Below, in pieces: positions 17,827 to 26,603 of a stretch of 64,000 bases of DNA (positions are counted from its first letter, which is position 1; each line of letters starts with the position of its first letter). The DNA lies in contig PCCY01000021.1 of the NCBI GenBank assembly GCA_002731875.1, forward strand, positions 646,048 through 710,047, given 5' to 3'. Below the pieces are notes generated by a model that did no database searches, was not told the origin of the DNA, and worked only from the letters and a program-made list of their open reading frames with translations. Source of the stretch: Roseobacter sp. GTDB taxonomy: Bacteria; Pseudomonadota; Alphaproteobacteria; Rhodobacterales; Rhodobacteraceae. Position numbers and translations under genes: made by a program.

Positions 17827-18705
17827 ATGACACATGCATCAGACCTCTCCGAATTCGACCGCGACAACGCTTACCATTATGGCGTGATGCGCCGCGCCAT
17901 TGAGTTGATCGATTCTTCCGCGGATCCGCTGGCACTGGATCATATCGCCAGCGAAATGGGGATGAGTGCGGCGCATTTTCAACGGCTGTTCTCGCGCTGG
18001 GTAGGCGTTTCGCCGAAAAGGTATCAGCAATATCTGATGATGGATCACGCTCGAATCCTGCTGACCGAACGCTTCACCACATTGGGTACGGCGCACGAAT
18101 TGGGCTTGTCCGGGTCTGGCCGCTTGCATGATCTTTTCCTGCGTTGGGAAGCCATGAGTCCCGGTGATTTCGCCCGCAAAGGCGCAGGGTTGAAAATAGC
18201 GTGGGGGTGGTTCGACAGCCCATTCGGGCCGGCGCTGGTAATGGGAACCGATCGCGGTATTTGCGGCTTGGCGTTTTCCGCCGAAATGGGAGAGGACGAA
18301 GCAATGGCGGATTTGCGGTGTCGTTGGCCGGGTGCGCAGTTCTTCGAAAACCCTGATATGTTGCATGACTGGGTAAAGATCGCCTTCGGTGCACAAGATC
18401 GTCCGGGCGAGACCGCACCGCTATACTTGATCGGAGCCCCTTTTCAGATCAAGGTTTGGGAAGCACTGCTCAGGATCCCTTCGGGATACGTCACGACCTA
18501 TTCGGAAATCGCCCAGATGGTCGGCTCTCCCAAAGCTGTGCGTGCGGTGGGGACGGCGGTTGGGCGCAATCCCGTCAGTTGGCTGATCCCCTGCCATCGC
18601 GCTTTGCGCAAGTCTGGCGGACTGGGGGGCTATCATTGGGGAATACCGGTCAAACGGGCACTGCTTGCTTACGAATCGGCGCGGGCCGACGTGTTGGAAT
18701 GCTAA
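17827..18705 (+). CDS. AraC-domain / methylated-DNA-protein-cysteine methyltransferase fusion (Ada-like)
   Basis: 292 residues from the ATG at 17827. Residues about 15-110 form an AraC-type helix-turn-helix (IASEMGMSAAHFQRLFSRWVG). The C-terminal half is an O6-alkylguanine-DNA alkyltransferase with the acceptor motif PCHR (Cys256) and GGLGGYHWG. It repairs O6-methylguanine in a suicide reaction and may act on promoters. The zinc-binding N-terminal Ada domain that senses methyl-phosphotriesters is absent, so self-activation as in E. coli Ada is not expected. It diverges from nth, another repair gene, across about 140 bases. Confidence 0.88.
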   Translation: MTHASDLSEFDRDNAYHYGVMRRAIELIDSSADPLALDHIASEMGMSAAHFQRLFSRWVGVSPKRYQQYLMMDHARILLTERFTTLGTAHELGLSGSGRLHDLFLRWEAMSPGDFARKGAGLKIAWGWFDSPFGPALVMGTDRGICGLAFSAEMGEDEAMADLRCRWPGAQFFENPDMLHDWVKIAFGAQDRPGETAPLYLIGAPFQIKVWEALLRIPSGYVTTYSEIAQMVGSPKAVRAVGTAVGRNPVSWLIPCHRALRKSGGLGGYHWGIPVKRALLAYESARADVLEC

Positions 18706-18826
18706 CGATTGTAAGCGGGTTGCCGCCGACAGATGTCATAAATCATATTCAACCGGAACCATTGGTGATGTATGGCGTTGAACGGTGATTGCCTCGCCCG
18801 AACGGGGCTCAAACCTAAAGGCAGAA

Positions 18827-19498
18827 ATGAATATGATAGTTTCGAAAATGACTCTCGCTGCGGCTCTTACTGGCGTTCTGGCGCTAAGTGCTTGCGAACC
18901 TGGCCCAATCGGCGGCAATCCCAACGACCCTAACGCAAAAACTCGCAACGGCGCGCTGATCGGTGCAGGTGCTGGTGCTGTTATCGGCGCGTTGTCCAAG
19001 GGTGACGGCAATCGTGCAGACGGTGCCTTGGTTGGTGCCCTGGCGGGCGGCGCAATTGGTGCAGGTGTCGGGTATTCCTTGGATAAGCAAGAGGCAGACC
19101 TACGTCGCCAGCTTAATTCAAACGTAATTATCACCAACACCGGTGACCGTCTGATTGTGACGTTGCCACAAGATATCCTGTTCGCCACAGACAGCACCAA
19201 CGTCCAGGCCGGTATGCAAAGCGACCTTGCAGCACTTGCTCGTAACGTTAACGTCTATAGCCAGTCCACGTTACAGATCATCGGTCACACCGATAGCGAC
19301 GGTGACGCCGCTTATAACCAGCAGCTATCAGAAGGCCGCGCACGCGCCGTCGCGAACGTGTTGATCGCGAATGGGGTGCCAAACGGTCGTATCCAAACGG
19401 TCGGACGTGGTGAAAGCCAGCCCGTTGCCAGCAACCTCAACGCCGCTGGCAAGGCCCAGAACCGCCGCGTAGAGATCGTGATTTTGCCAAACGCGTGA
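18827..19498 (+). CDS. OmpA-family peptidoglycan-associated lipoprotein with glycine-zipper (YiaD-like)
   Basis: 223 residues from the ATG at 18827. A lipoprotein signal ends in LALSAC. Residues about 38-85 are a Gly-zipper (ALIGAGAGAVIGAL, GALAGGAIGAGVGY), and the C-terminal half is an OmpA-like domain (LQIIGHTDSDGDAAYNQQLSEGRA) that binds diaminopimelate in peptidoglycan. It would sit in the outer membrane and anchor it to the wall. The gene stands alone and is followed by a clear terminator. Confidence 0.88.
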   Translation: MNMIVSKMTLAAALTGVLALSACEPGPIGGNPNDPNAKTRNGALIGAGAGAVIGALSKGDGNRADGALVGALAGGAIGAGVGYSLDKQEADLRRQLNSNVIITNTGDRLIVTLPQDILFATDSTNVQAGMQSDLAALARNVNVYSQSTLQIIGHTDSDGDAAYNQQLSEGRARAVANVLIANGVPNGRIQTVGRGESQPVASNLNAAGKAQNRRVEIVILPNA

Positions 19499-19520
19499 TC
19501 CCGCGCAATCAGGCAAATGA

Positions 19521-19548
19521 GGCTCCGGCTGCCGCCGGGGCCTTTTTT
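19521..19548 (+). terminator. Rho-independent terminator after the OmpA-like lipoprotein gene
   Basis: The stem GGCTCCGGC / GCCGGGGCC has one G-T pair and a 3-base loop and is followed directly by six T residues. It lies 22 bases past the stop codon. Confidence 0.85.
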
Positions 19549-19654
19549 ACGTTGTATCGATGTTTATCCGTGTCACAGGCAACGACAGTCGTCGCGCAAG
19601 CCGCCCCTAAAGCTAGCGATTGCGGCACCGTCATTGCTGAATTAACATTCACTC

Positions 19655-20455
19655 ATGACTGACGCGTCGACCCTTCAGCAGCAGTGCACCAACGACAGCA
19701 TCGATCCTGCTCGGGCGGCGGCGTTTCAGGTCGCTTTGGGGCAGCAGCCATCGGTGAAAGCAGGCGCACCACTTCCGCCATTTTTTCACCAGCTTTACTT
19801 TTGGGAACCTCATCCGCCGCATGAGCTGGGCCGCGATGGACACCCTGCGGTAGGCGGACTGATCCCGGATATGGGATTGCCGCGGCGGATGTGGGCAGGG
19901 GGGAAATTGACATTTTCTATGCCTTTGATCGCGGGCGTAGGGGCGGAAAAACGTACGAGCTGTGAAAGCGTGCAGCATAAGACGGGACGCAGCGGCCCGC
20001 TGGGGTTTGTGACCCTCCGCCACGAAATCTGGCAGAATGAAACGCTGTGCCTGACAGAATTGCAGGATCTGGTCTATTTACCAGACGAGATATCTGGCCC
20101 ATCGAAACCGACGCTGGTTCCGGCGCGCCAAGACGCGGAAACCATCAGTGCGGTCAGTTTTACCTCGACCTTGTTGTTTCGGTATTCCGCCCTGACGTTC
20201 AACGGGCATCGAATTCATTACGATACCGATTACGCCCGCGACGTCGAAGGGTATGGCGGGCTGGTGGTCCACGGCCCGTTGCTGGCACAGATGCTCATGT
20301 TGAAAGCCCAAGATGAACTGGGACCGCTGACCCGGTTCAGCTTTCGCGCGACTGCTCCGTTAATACATTCCGAAACAGCGTCGCTGTGCCGAAAGGGGCG
20401 CGATCTGTGGGTGCAAGGCCCCGACGGGCGGCAATGTATGGTCGCGCAAGCCTAA
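19655..20455 (+). CDS. MaoC-like / mesaconyl-C4-CoA hydratase-type dehydratase
   Basis: 266 residues. The ending half carries a hot-dog hydratase pattern: TLLFRYSALTFNGHRIHYDTDYA followed by GGLVVHGPLLAQ. This matches the FAS1-like/MaoC group annotated as 3-methylfumaryl-CoA (mesaconyl-C4-CoA) hydratase or acyl dehydratase. It would add water to, or remove it from, an enoyl-CoA. Its partners in the 3-hydroxypropionate cycle are not visible, so a role in general acyl-CoA or dicarboxylate metabolism is more likely. It overlaps the convergent FAD oxidoreductase gene by 4 bases. Confidence 0.75.
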   Translation: MTDASTLQQQCTNDSIDPARAAAFQVALGQQPSVKAGAPLPPFFHQLYFWEPHPPHELGRDGHPAVGGLIPDMGLPRRMWAGGKLTFSMPLIAGVGAEKRTSCESVQHKTGRSGPLGFVTLRHEIWQNETLCLTELQDLVYLPDEISGPSKPTLVPARQDAETISAVSFTSTLLFRYSALTFNGHRIHYDTDYARDVEGYGGLVVHGPLLAQMLMLKAQDELGPLTRFSFRATAPLIHSETASLCRKGRDLWVQGPDGRQCMVAQA

Positions 20456-21483
20456 AAGTTGTCCTCGATCCGGAAACCGTCGGGAATGGTGTCGCGTGCT
20501 TCCAACATCAGATCGGCCATCACCTCTGCTATCTTCGGGGCCATGCCAAAGCCGATCTTGAAACCGCCGTTGGCGATGAAATGGCCGGATTTTCCCGGCC
20601 ATGGTCCCAGCATCGGGGCCCGGCTTCGGCTTCGTGGGCGTACGCCGGCCCAACGCGCGATCACCGGTGCATCATCCAGGGCAGGAACGGCTGAACGCGC
20701 CGCTGAAATTACGTCGTCCAATTGGGTGTCTGTCAGATTTGGGCTGGTATAGTCGCGCTCCGAGGTTGACCCGACGGCGACAGTACCGTCGCCGTGCGGA
20801 ATCACATGCACACCCCCCGCGAATAGCTGCGGCAAGCCCCGCGCATCATAAGCCAACAGCGCTGCCTGTCCCTTGACCCCATTTCCGACCGCGCGAGAAT
20901 GATTGGCCGTCATATCGAGCAGCCCAGCCACCCCCGTGGCCCATAGAACCTGACCCAGGTCCGGTCCCTCGGCGTCGACCCGGACACCTTTGACCGCCAG
21001 CGCCTGAACCAGTGCCATACAGGCACCCTTAGGGTGAATGAGCCCGCTCAGACTATCGCGGATGATCCAGCCTGACGGGCTTGCGGGTTCCCATGGCGTG
21101 TCGGTTGCGGGCACGATTTCCCAGGTTGCGTTTTGCTGCCACAGGGCGCGCGCGGTATCGGCACGACGTTGGGCAAGTACCAAGGCGTGGCCATCGGCGA
21201 TTGGTTGCAGACGCCCATTGCGCGCATAGCCTGACCGGCCTCCGCCGGTGGATTCCACATTGGCCCAGAAATCTTCGGCCATCAGCAAGCTCTCAAGCTG
21301 AAAGGCTTTCTTGGCGTTCCAGTTCTCTGGCACATGGGGGGCCAAAGCGCCGACAATGCCACCGCTGCTTCCGGATGCCGGCCCGTTGGGATCTATAATT
21401 TTGACAGCGGCACCGCGTTTTACGCAAGCCCAGGCTACCGATAAACCAAAAATACCGGCACCGCGTATTGTTATATCGGCCAT
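20452..21483 (-). CDS. FAD-dependent oxidoreductase (DAO family), possible MnmC oxidase domain as a separate protein
   Basis: 343 residues from the ATG at 21483. The N-terminal GAGIFGLSVAWACVKRG binds the FAD ADP moiety, and GFGMAPKIAEVMADLML near the end is the usual DAO closing motif. The region ASGSSGGIVGALAPH resembles the MnmC oxidase half, which converts cmnm5s2U to nm5s2U in tRNA. It is divergent from the methyltransferase half (mnmD) only 61 bases away. Alternatives are glycine oxidase/ThiO-like or D-amino acid dehydrogenase-like enzymes. Confidence 0.75.
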   Translation of the reverse strand: MADITIRGAGIFGLSVAWACVKRGAAVKIIDPNGPASGSSGGIVGALAPHVPENWNAKKAFQLESLLMAEDFWANVESTGGGRSGYARNGRLQPIADGHALVLAQRRADTARALWQQNATWEIVPATDTPWEPASPSGWIIRDSLSGLIHPKGACMALVQALAVKGVRVDAEGPDLGQVLWATGVAGLLDMTANHSRAVGNGVKGQAALLAYDARGLPQLFAGGVHVIPHGDGTVAVGSTSERDYTSPNLTDTQLDDVISAARSAVPALDDAPVIARWAGVRPRSRSRAPMLGPWPGKSGHFIANGGFKIGFGMAPKIAEVMADLMLEARDTIPDGFRIEDNF

Positions 21484-21544
21484 TGCCAATCCTTATTCAT
21501 TTTGCACAGTGTTCGCCAACGCCCGCTTAACACAAGGTCGCACC

Positions 21545-22216
21545 ATGCAGAACCAGACAGCCGATATTGAATGGAATGACCGCGGTGTGCCTGTGTCGAC
21601 CAAATTCGATGATCCGTACTTCAGCCTCGACAACGGGGTTGAAGAAACTCACCATGTATATCTTGAGGGTAATGATCTTCCCAACCGGTTCGGTGACGGG
21701 TTCCGCATTGCAGAGCTGGGGTTTGGCACCGGTTTGAATTTTCTTGTCGCATGGGATGCGTGGGAAAGGAAAGGCTGCATGGGGCGTCTGCATTTCACCT
21801 CGTTCGAGGCGTTCCCAATGACGCAAGAGGACATGGCGCAGGCGCACGAAGCCTTCCCCGCGTTTGGCGGCAAGCGCGATGCCCTGCTGTCGGCGTGGAA
21901 CCCCGAAGGAGGCGAGTTTAGATTTGGAGATATCAATCTGACGGTGATCATCGGGGACGCCCGACAGACTCTGCCACGTTGGCAAGGACTGGCAGATGCG
22001 TGGTTTCTCGATGGATTTTCCCCCGCTAAAAACCCAGAGCTGTGGGGGCCTGATCTGATGGCAGATGTTTGGCGTCACACCGCCCAGTTCGGGACTGCTG
22101 CCACCTATACCGCTGCCGGTATAGTACGGCGCGCCCTGGAGGCGTCGGGTTTCGCCGTTGAGCGTACCAAAGGGTATGGCCGCAAACGTCACATGACGCG
22201 GGCTGTACGGGTGTGA
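21545..22216 (+). CDS. mnmD: tRNA (5-methylaminomethyl-2-thiouridine)(34) methyltransferase MnmD
   Basis: 223 residues from the ATG at 21545. The sequence opens with the family hallmark (WNDRGVPVSTKFDDPYFS, then LPNRFG) and has the SAM-binding IAELGFGTGLNFLVAWDAW and the catalytic-loop WFLDGFSPAKNPELW. It methylates nm5s2U34 to mnm5s2U34 in certain tRNAs. In E. coli this activity is fused to the FAD oxidase in MnmC; here it is free-standing. Its TGA overlaps the GTG of the following transporter gene. Confidence 0.9.
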   Translation: MQNQTADIEWNDRGVPVSTKFDDPYFSLDNGVEETHHVYLEGNDLPNRFGDGFRIAELGFGTGLNFLVAWDAWERKGCMGRLHFTSFEAFPMTQEDMAQAHEAFPAFGGKRDALLSAWNPEGGEFRFGDINLTVIIGDARQTLPRWQGLADAWFLDGFSPAKNPELWGPDLMADVWRHTAQFGTAATYTAAGIVRRALEASGFAVERTKGYGRKRHMTRAVRV

Positions 22217-23136
22217 GCCGCGTCACTAACCGCGCCGCTGCGATGGCGCAATCCAACAACGTTCCGTTGGGCATCACCTTGATGGTTCTCACAACCTTTG
22301 TATTCGCGGTTCAGGATGGACTTTCGCGGCATCTGGCTTCCGAATACAACGTGCTGATGGTGGTGATGATCCGGTACTGGTTCTTCGCAGCCTTTGTCAT
22401 CGCGATCGCCAAACGTCATAGTGGCAGCGTGCGTGCTGCGGCCAAGACCAACCAGCCGATCTTGCAAGCATGTCGCGGACTGTTGCTCGCGGCGGAAATT
22501 TGCGTGATGATCGTCGCCTTCACGGTCTTGGGATTGGTTGAAAGCCACGCCGTATTCACGTGCTACCCGTTGTTAGTTGCAGCACTTTCCGGCCCGGTGC
22601 TTGGTGAAAGTGTTGGCTGGCGAAGATGGGCGGCGATCGGGGTTGGTTTCGTCGGGGTGCTGATAATCTTGCAGCCGGGAATGAGCGTATTCGACCCGGC
22701 AGCGGCAATTCCGCTGGTCGCGGCGGCGCTGTTCGCGATCTATGGCTTGCTGACCCGATACGCTGCGCGCAACGACAAGGCCGCAACAAGTTTTTTCTGG
22801 ACGGGGGTGACAGGGGCCATAGCGATGACCTTTGTCGGCATCTGGTTTTGGGAACCGATGACCAGCACGGACTGGATGTACATGGGGTTGCTTTGTGTCA
22901 CGGGCGTTACCGGACATTGGCTGCTGATCCGGTGTTACGAGGTCGCCGAAGCCAGCGCGGTCCAGCCCTTCGCATATTTGCAATTGGTGTTTGCCAGCAT
23001 CATCGGGATATCGGTGTTCGGCGAAAATATCCGCACCAACGTCGCCGTCGGAGCGGGGCTTATCGTTGCGGCAGGACTATTCACGTTTTGGCGCGAACGG
23101 CAACAGGGTCGATCCGGTCAACTCCTTGCTAAATAG
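22213..23136 (+). CDS. DMT superfamily (EamA) transporter
   Basis: 307 residues with about ten hydrophobic segments in two EamA repeats. The GTG start at 22213 overlaps the mnmD stop (GTGA); an ATG at 22243 is the alternative. Members export metabolites such as amino acids or purines, and the substrate is unknown. Its last 60 bases overlap the 3' end of the convergent transglycosylase gene. Confidence 0.85.
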   Translation: MSRVTNRAAAMAQSNNVPLGITLMVLTTFVFAVQDGLSRHLASEYNVLMVVMIRYWFFAAFVIAIAKRHSGSVRAAAKTNQPILQACRGLLLAAEICVMIVAFTVLGLVESHAVFTCYPLLVAALSGPVLGESVGWRRWAAIGVGFVGVLIILQPGMSVFDPAAAIPLVAAALFAIYGLLTRYAARNDKAATSFFWTGVTGAIAMTFVGIWFWEPMTSTDWMYMGLLCVTGVTGHWLLIRCYEVAEASAVQPFAYLQLVFASIIGISVFGENIRTNVAVGAGLIVAAGLFTFWRERQQGRSGQLLAK

Positions 23137-25041
23137 CTGCGGCAGGGGGTCCTTGCCCAAGCGTGCGCGGTACACCGGAAGGCTTTCTGTAACGCGCATC
23201 ACATAGTTCTGGGTTTCGCGAAACGGGATCATCTCGATCCAGTCGACTATGTCTATATCGCCCTTGCGGGGGTCACCATATTCTTGCATCCAGCCCGCTG
23301 GTCGGGATGGGCCAGCGTTGTAAGCGGCCGACACCATGACGACATTGCCGTCAAACCGGCCCGCCATCTGAGACAGATATTCAGACCCCAATAGTGCGTT
23401 GTAATCGGGGTCAGCTATCAGACGGTCCGTGGCATGTTGCGCCATAACGCCAAGCCCCTTAGCGACATCTTGCGCAGTTCCGGGCATCAGCTGCATCAGC
23501 CCTCTTGCACCGACAGAGCTTTGGACACCGGGGTCGAATTCACTTTCCCTGCGCGCGATAGCCAACACCATTTCCGGCGCCATATTCAGATCGAGCTTTA
23601 TCGCGGAATGCAGCGGATAGTAGGGGGCCGCAATCGTGATGCCACGCTGTGCAACGCGTTTGCCGATCATGACCGCGAGGTGAGGTCGCCCGACGTCGAT
23701 CGCGGCCTGACCCAGCAACGACGCATCCTCGGCCATCAATTGTCCGGCCAGATGTGTCCAGAAGCGTTCGGCGGTGTCCAATTCCCCTGATGCCTGCAAC
23801 AGCATTCCTGCCTGAAACAACGGTGCCTGCGACAGCGGTGATGTGCGCCAGTCCTGTTTTGGTGGCTCACCAGCCAGTTCTATGTCAAATGGTACATTTC
23901 CGCGTTCCGCTGCCAAAAGGCCGTAGAAAGACGACTGAAACTTCGCGCCATGCGCGTAGGCCTTGGCCGCTCCTCCGGCATCGCCCATGGCTTCCAGGGC
24001 ACGGCCTTGCCAATAGCCCGCACGGCCCTGACTAATGGGGGATTCGACGGCATCGTCATGCGCTTGAAAGTGGGTCAGTGCCAGTTCGGGGTCCTTTAGA
24101 AACCGTAATGCAATATAGCCGGACAGCCATTCCAGATCCGCAAAATCAGACCCGCTTTCAAGGAAGTGCCTTGATGCGATTTTATAGGCGCGAGCAGGGT
24201 CGCCGTTACGCATTTCATCGCGTGCCAGTGCCCGTCGCCGGTTCGACCACGCCGAAGGATGACCAAGAGCAGTGGCGCTGACGGATTGCGACAGGATCAG
24301 TTCCTTTGCGCTGTCCTGAAATCCCTTACGGATTCGCCATTCAAAGCGGTCCGCCTGAAGGCCCGGGTCGCTTGCCTTGCTTGCCGGCAAGGCGTCGATC
24401 ATCGCATTTACATCGCCTTCGCGTTTTTGCAGAGCCATGCGCACTTCGGCAAGGGCCTTATCAGCGTCGCTTACCAGATCGAACATCCGCTGCGCATCTA
24501 CATGATTGCGCTGCCACAGCATTTCATCAAGCCGTGCCGCATGGTGCGGTTTGAGCAATTCCCCGTGGTCTGCAAGAAAAAGCGCCTGCGAGATACTGTC
24601 CATGGGCATTGTGCGCCACGCCAAGACCAGACGCGCCTGTGCTTCGCCCAACCGATCGGCACGGATCAAGGCACCGGCATGGGCAAGGACACCGCGGGGC
24701 GTTTGGGGTGACTGCGCCTTGAAAAATTCAAGGATCGCGTCGTCACCTTCCCTTATCACCGCCTCTTCTGAGCGTTTGCGCAGATATGCCTCCCCGGGCC
24801 AGTCAGGCCGTCGGGCAAGAAAATCCATGACCTCTGCATAGGTCCCGCGACCCGCACGCAAGCGATGCCATTCGATAACGTCCGCAGCGACTGGCCCGTC
24901 GCGTTGTGCGATCAAACCGGCGTTGTCCCAATTGCCCGCACGCATGGCGTCCATCGCCCACCCCAACGGTCTGGGGCGTTCAGCGTGTGCTGGCAAGACG
25001 AGGGCAAAAACCATCATCAGTGTTGCGAAGGCGCTTCTCAT
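23077..25041 (-). CDS. Soluble lytic murein transglycosylase (Slt70 family)
   Basis: 654 residues from the ATG at 25041, placed 10 bases after AGGA; an ATG at 25050 is too close to that site. A signal peptide ends near PAHAE. A long alpha-helical superhelix precedes the C-terminal goose-lysozyme-like domain, with RRESEFDPGVQSSVGARGLM containing the catalytic Glu, then MPGTAQ and AAYNAG. It cleaves the MurNAc-GlcNAc bond in the periplasm to form anhydro-muropeptides. Confidence 0.92.
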   Translation of the reverse strand: MRSAFATLMMVFALVLPAHAERPRPLGWAMDAMRAGNWDNAGLIAQRDGPVAADVIEWHRLRAGRGTYAEVMDFLARRPDWPGEAYLRKRSEEAVIREGDDAILEFFKAQSPQTPRGVLAHAGALIRADRLGEAQARLVLAWRTMPMDSISQALFLADHGELLKPHHAARLDEMLWQRNHVDAQRMFDLVSDADKALAEVRMALQKREGDVNAMIDALPASKASDPGLQADRFEWRIRKGFQDSAKELILSQSVSATALGHPSAWSNRRRALARDEMRNGDPARAYKIASRHFLESGSDFADLEWLSGYIALRFLKDPELALTHFQAHDDAVESPISQGRAGYWQGRALEAMGDAGGAAKAYAHGAKFQSSFYGLLAAERGNVPFDIELAGEPPKQDWRTSPLSQAPLFQAGMLLQASGELDTAERFWTHLAGQLMAEDASLLGQAAIDVGRPHLAVMIGKRVAQRGITIAAPYYPLHSAIKLDLNMAPEMVLAIARRESEFDPGVQSSVGARGLMQLMPGTAQDVAKGLGVMAQHATDRLIADPDYNALLGSEYLSQMAGRFDGNVVMVSAAYNAGPSRPAGWMQEYGDPRKGDIDIVDWIEMIPFRETQNYVMRVTESLPVYRARLGKDPLPQLFSKELTGSTLLPFAPKRE

Positions 25042-25170
25042 CACTTGCATTTCCTACTGGTCAAAGGCTACAGCCTTGCACCATAGGTCATGGCGCGGTG
25101 GGTTCCAACGTGTCGTATTGCCATCAGCAATCGGGCGCTTGCCCAGCAACGCAAGAATAGGAGCGTGTTT

Positions 25171-26046
25171 ATGTTACAAGGTTCACTACCTGCACTCGTC
25201 ACGCCGTTCACGGACGGCGCGCTGGATCTGGACACGCTCAAGAAACTGGTTGAATGGCATATCGCCGAAGGGTCGAACGGTTTGGTGCCGGTCGGTACCA
25301 CGGGTGAATCGCCCACACTGACCCACGCCGAGCACGAAACAGTCGTGGCCGAGGTCGTAAAAGCAGCGGCAGGCCGTATCCCCGTCATAGCAGGTGCGGG
25401 ATCAAACAATACCATCGAAAGTATCCGTCTTGCACAACATGCCGAAAGCGTGGGGGCAGACGCGGTGCTGGTGGTGACACCCTATTATAACAAGCCGACC
25501 CAGGCCGGGTTGATCGCGCATTTCACCGCCATTCACGAAGCCTGCGGCCTGCCGATCATCATCTACAATATTCCGGGGCGGTCGGTTGTGGACATGATGC
25601 CTGCCACCATGGCCGAACTTGCCAAGCTGCCCCGGATCATCGGGGTCAAGGATGCCACGGGTGATCTGGCGCGGGTCTGTGACCAAAGGATGCTGTGCGG
25701 GCCGGATTTCATCCAGCTTTCAGGCGAAGATGCCACTGCGCATGGGTTCAACGCCCAGGGTGGGGTTGGATGTATTTCGGTCACTGGAAACGTTGCACCA
25801 AGGCTGCTGAGTGAGATGCAGGCATTTTGCCTGGCGGGTGACTATGCGTCGGCGCTGGCAATTCAGGACAAGCTCATGCCTCTGCACAAAGCAATCTTTA
25901 CCGAGCCGGGCTTGGTCGGGGTCAAGTATGCCATGTCCTGCCTGGGGCTTTGCGCCGCTGATGTCCGCCTGCCATTGGTGCCGCTGACGGACAAGACCAA
26001 AGCATTGGTGGAAGACGGCTTGCGTCACGCGGGTCTTTTGGGCTGA
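25171..26046 (+). CDS. dapA: 4-hydroxy-tetrahydrodipicolinate synthase
   Basis: 291 residues from the ATG at 25171, with AGGAG about 9 bases upstream. The pyruvate-binding GTTGE is at 42-46, the catalytic Tyr at 132 (IIYNIPGR) and the Schiff-base Lys at 160 (GVKDATGD). It condenses pyruvate with L-aspartate semialdehyde, the first step of the lysine/diaminopimelate branch. It is divergent from the transglycosylase gene, so two cell-wall-related genes share a promoter region. Confidence 0.95.
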   Translation: MLQGSLPALVTPFTDGALDLDTLKKLVEWHIAEGSNGLVPVGTTGESPTLTHAEHETVVAEVVKAAAGRIPVIAGAGSNNTIESIRLAQHAESVGADAVLVVTPYYNKPTQAGLIAHFTAIHEACGLPIIIYNIPGRSVVDMMPATMAELAKLPRIIGVKDATGDLARVCDQRMLCGPDFIQLSGEDATAHGFNAQGGVGCISVTGNVAPRLLSEMQAFCLAGDYASALAIQDKLMPLHKAIFTEPGLVGVKYAMSCLGLCAADVRLPLVPLTDKTKALVEDGLRHAGLLG

Positions 26047-26137
26047 CCACGACCACCGAAAACCTTATGGGGATTGTCGGTATTCAGATCTAGGCCGCAT
26101 GTATCACCATGTCAGTGGCGACATTGATCGCAAACAA

Positions 26138-26167
26138 CAAAAAAGGCCCCAGCTGTAAGCTGGGACC
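26138..26167 (-). terminator. Rho-independent terminator of the glycine-zipper lipoprotein gene
   Basis: Read on the minus strand, the stem GTCCCAGCT / AGCTGGGGC has a short loop and is followed by CTTTTTTG. It lies about 35 bases past the stop of the gene starting at 26460. Confidence 0.85.
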
Positions 26168-26202
26168 TGATTATATAATCTGCTTTCGGGCGCAGAGTAC
26201 TC

Positions 26203-26460
26203 TTATGGGCAAGCAGCGGTATAGCGCTGACCGGCAGAGTTTTGATAGACGCACTGACCATTGGCACCACGACCAAGATACGCACCAGCAGCCGCACCGG
26301 CCAAACCACCTAGAACCGCACCTTTTGTACGGTCGTCATCGTTAGAAACGACGGCGCCCAGGGCTGCACCGGCTGCGGCGCCGGAAAGTGAGGATTGGGT
26401 TTGGGTTTCGCAAGCGGCAAGTGCGCCAACAAGTGGCAGGATCAACAAAAGCTTCTTCAT
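26203..26460 (-). CDS. Small glycine-zipper lipoprotein
   Basis: 85 residues from the ATG at 26460, preceded by TATGGAG. A lipoprotein signal (MKKLLLILPLVGALAAC) is followed by a Gly/Ala-rich zipper (GAAAGAALGAVV, GGLAGAAAGAYLG) and a short Cys-containing tail (QCVYQNSAGQRYTAAC). It resembles YMGG/SmpA-like outer membrane lipoproteins. Function unknown; it may be a minor envelope protein. Confidence 0.8.
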   Translation of the reverse strand: MKKLLLILPLVGALAACETQTQSSLSGAAAGAALGAVVSNDDDRTKGAVLGGLAGAAAGAYLGRGANGQCVYQNSAGQRYTAACP

Positions 26461-26603
26461 GATGTACTCCATACTAAGCATGGTGATAAACGCAGTGACC
26501 GCCACTTTGTTCCAGTGGGAATAAAATAATCGGCGGATTTTGGCTGTAGGGCTGGAATTCCCGGCCAAAATGCCGATCTTTGAAGGTTATACGTCCAAAA
26601 CGG

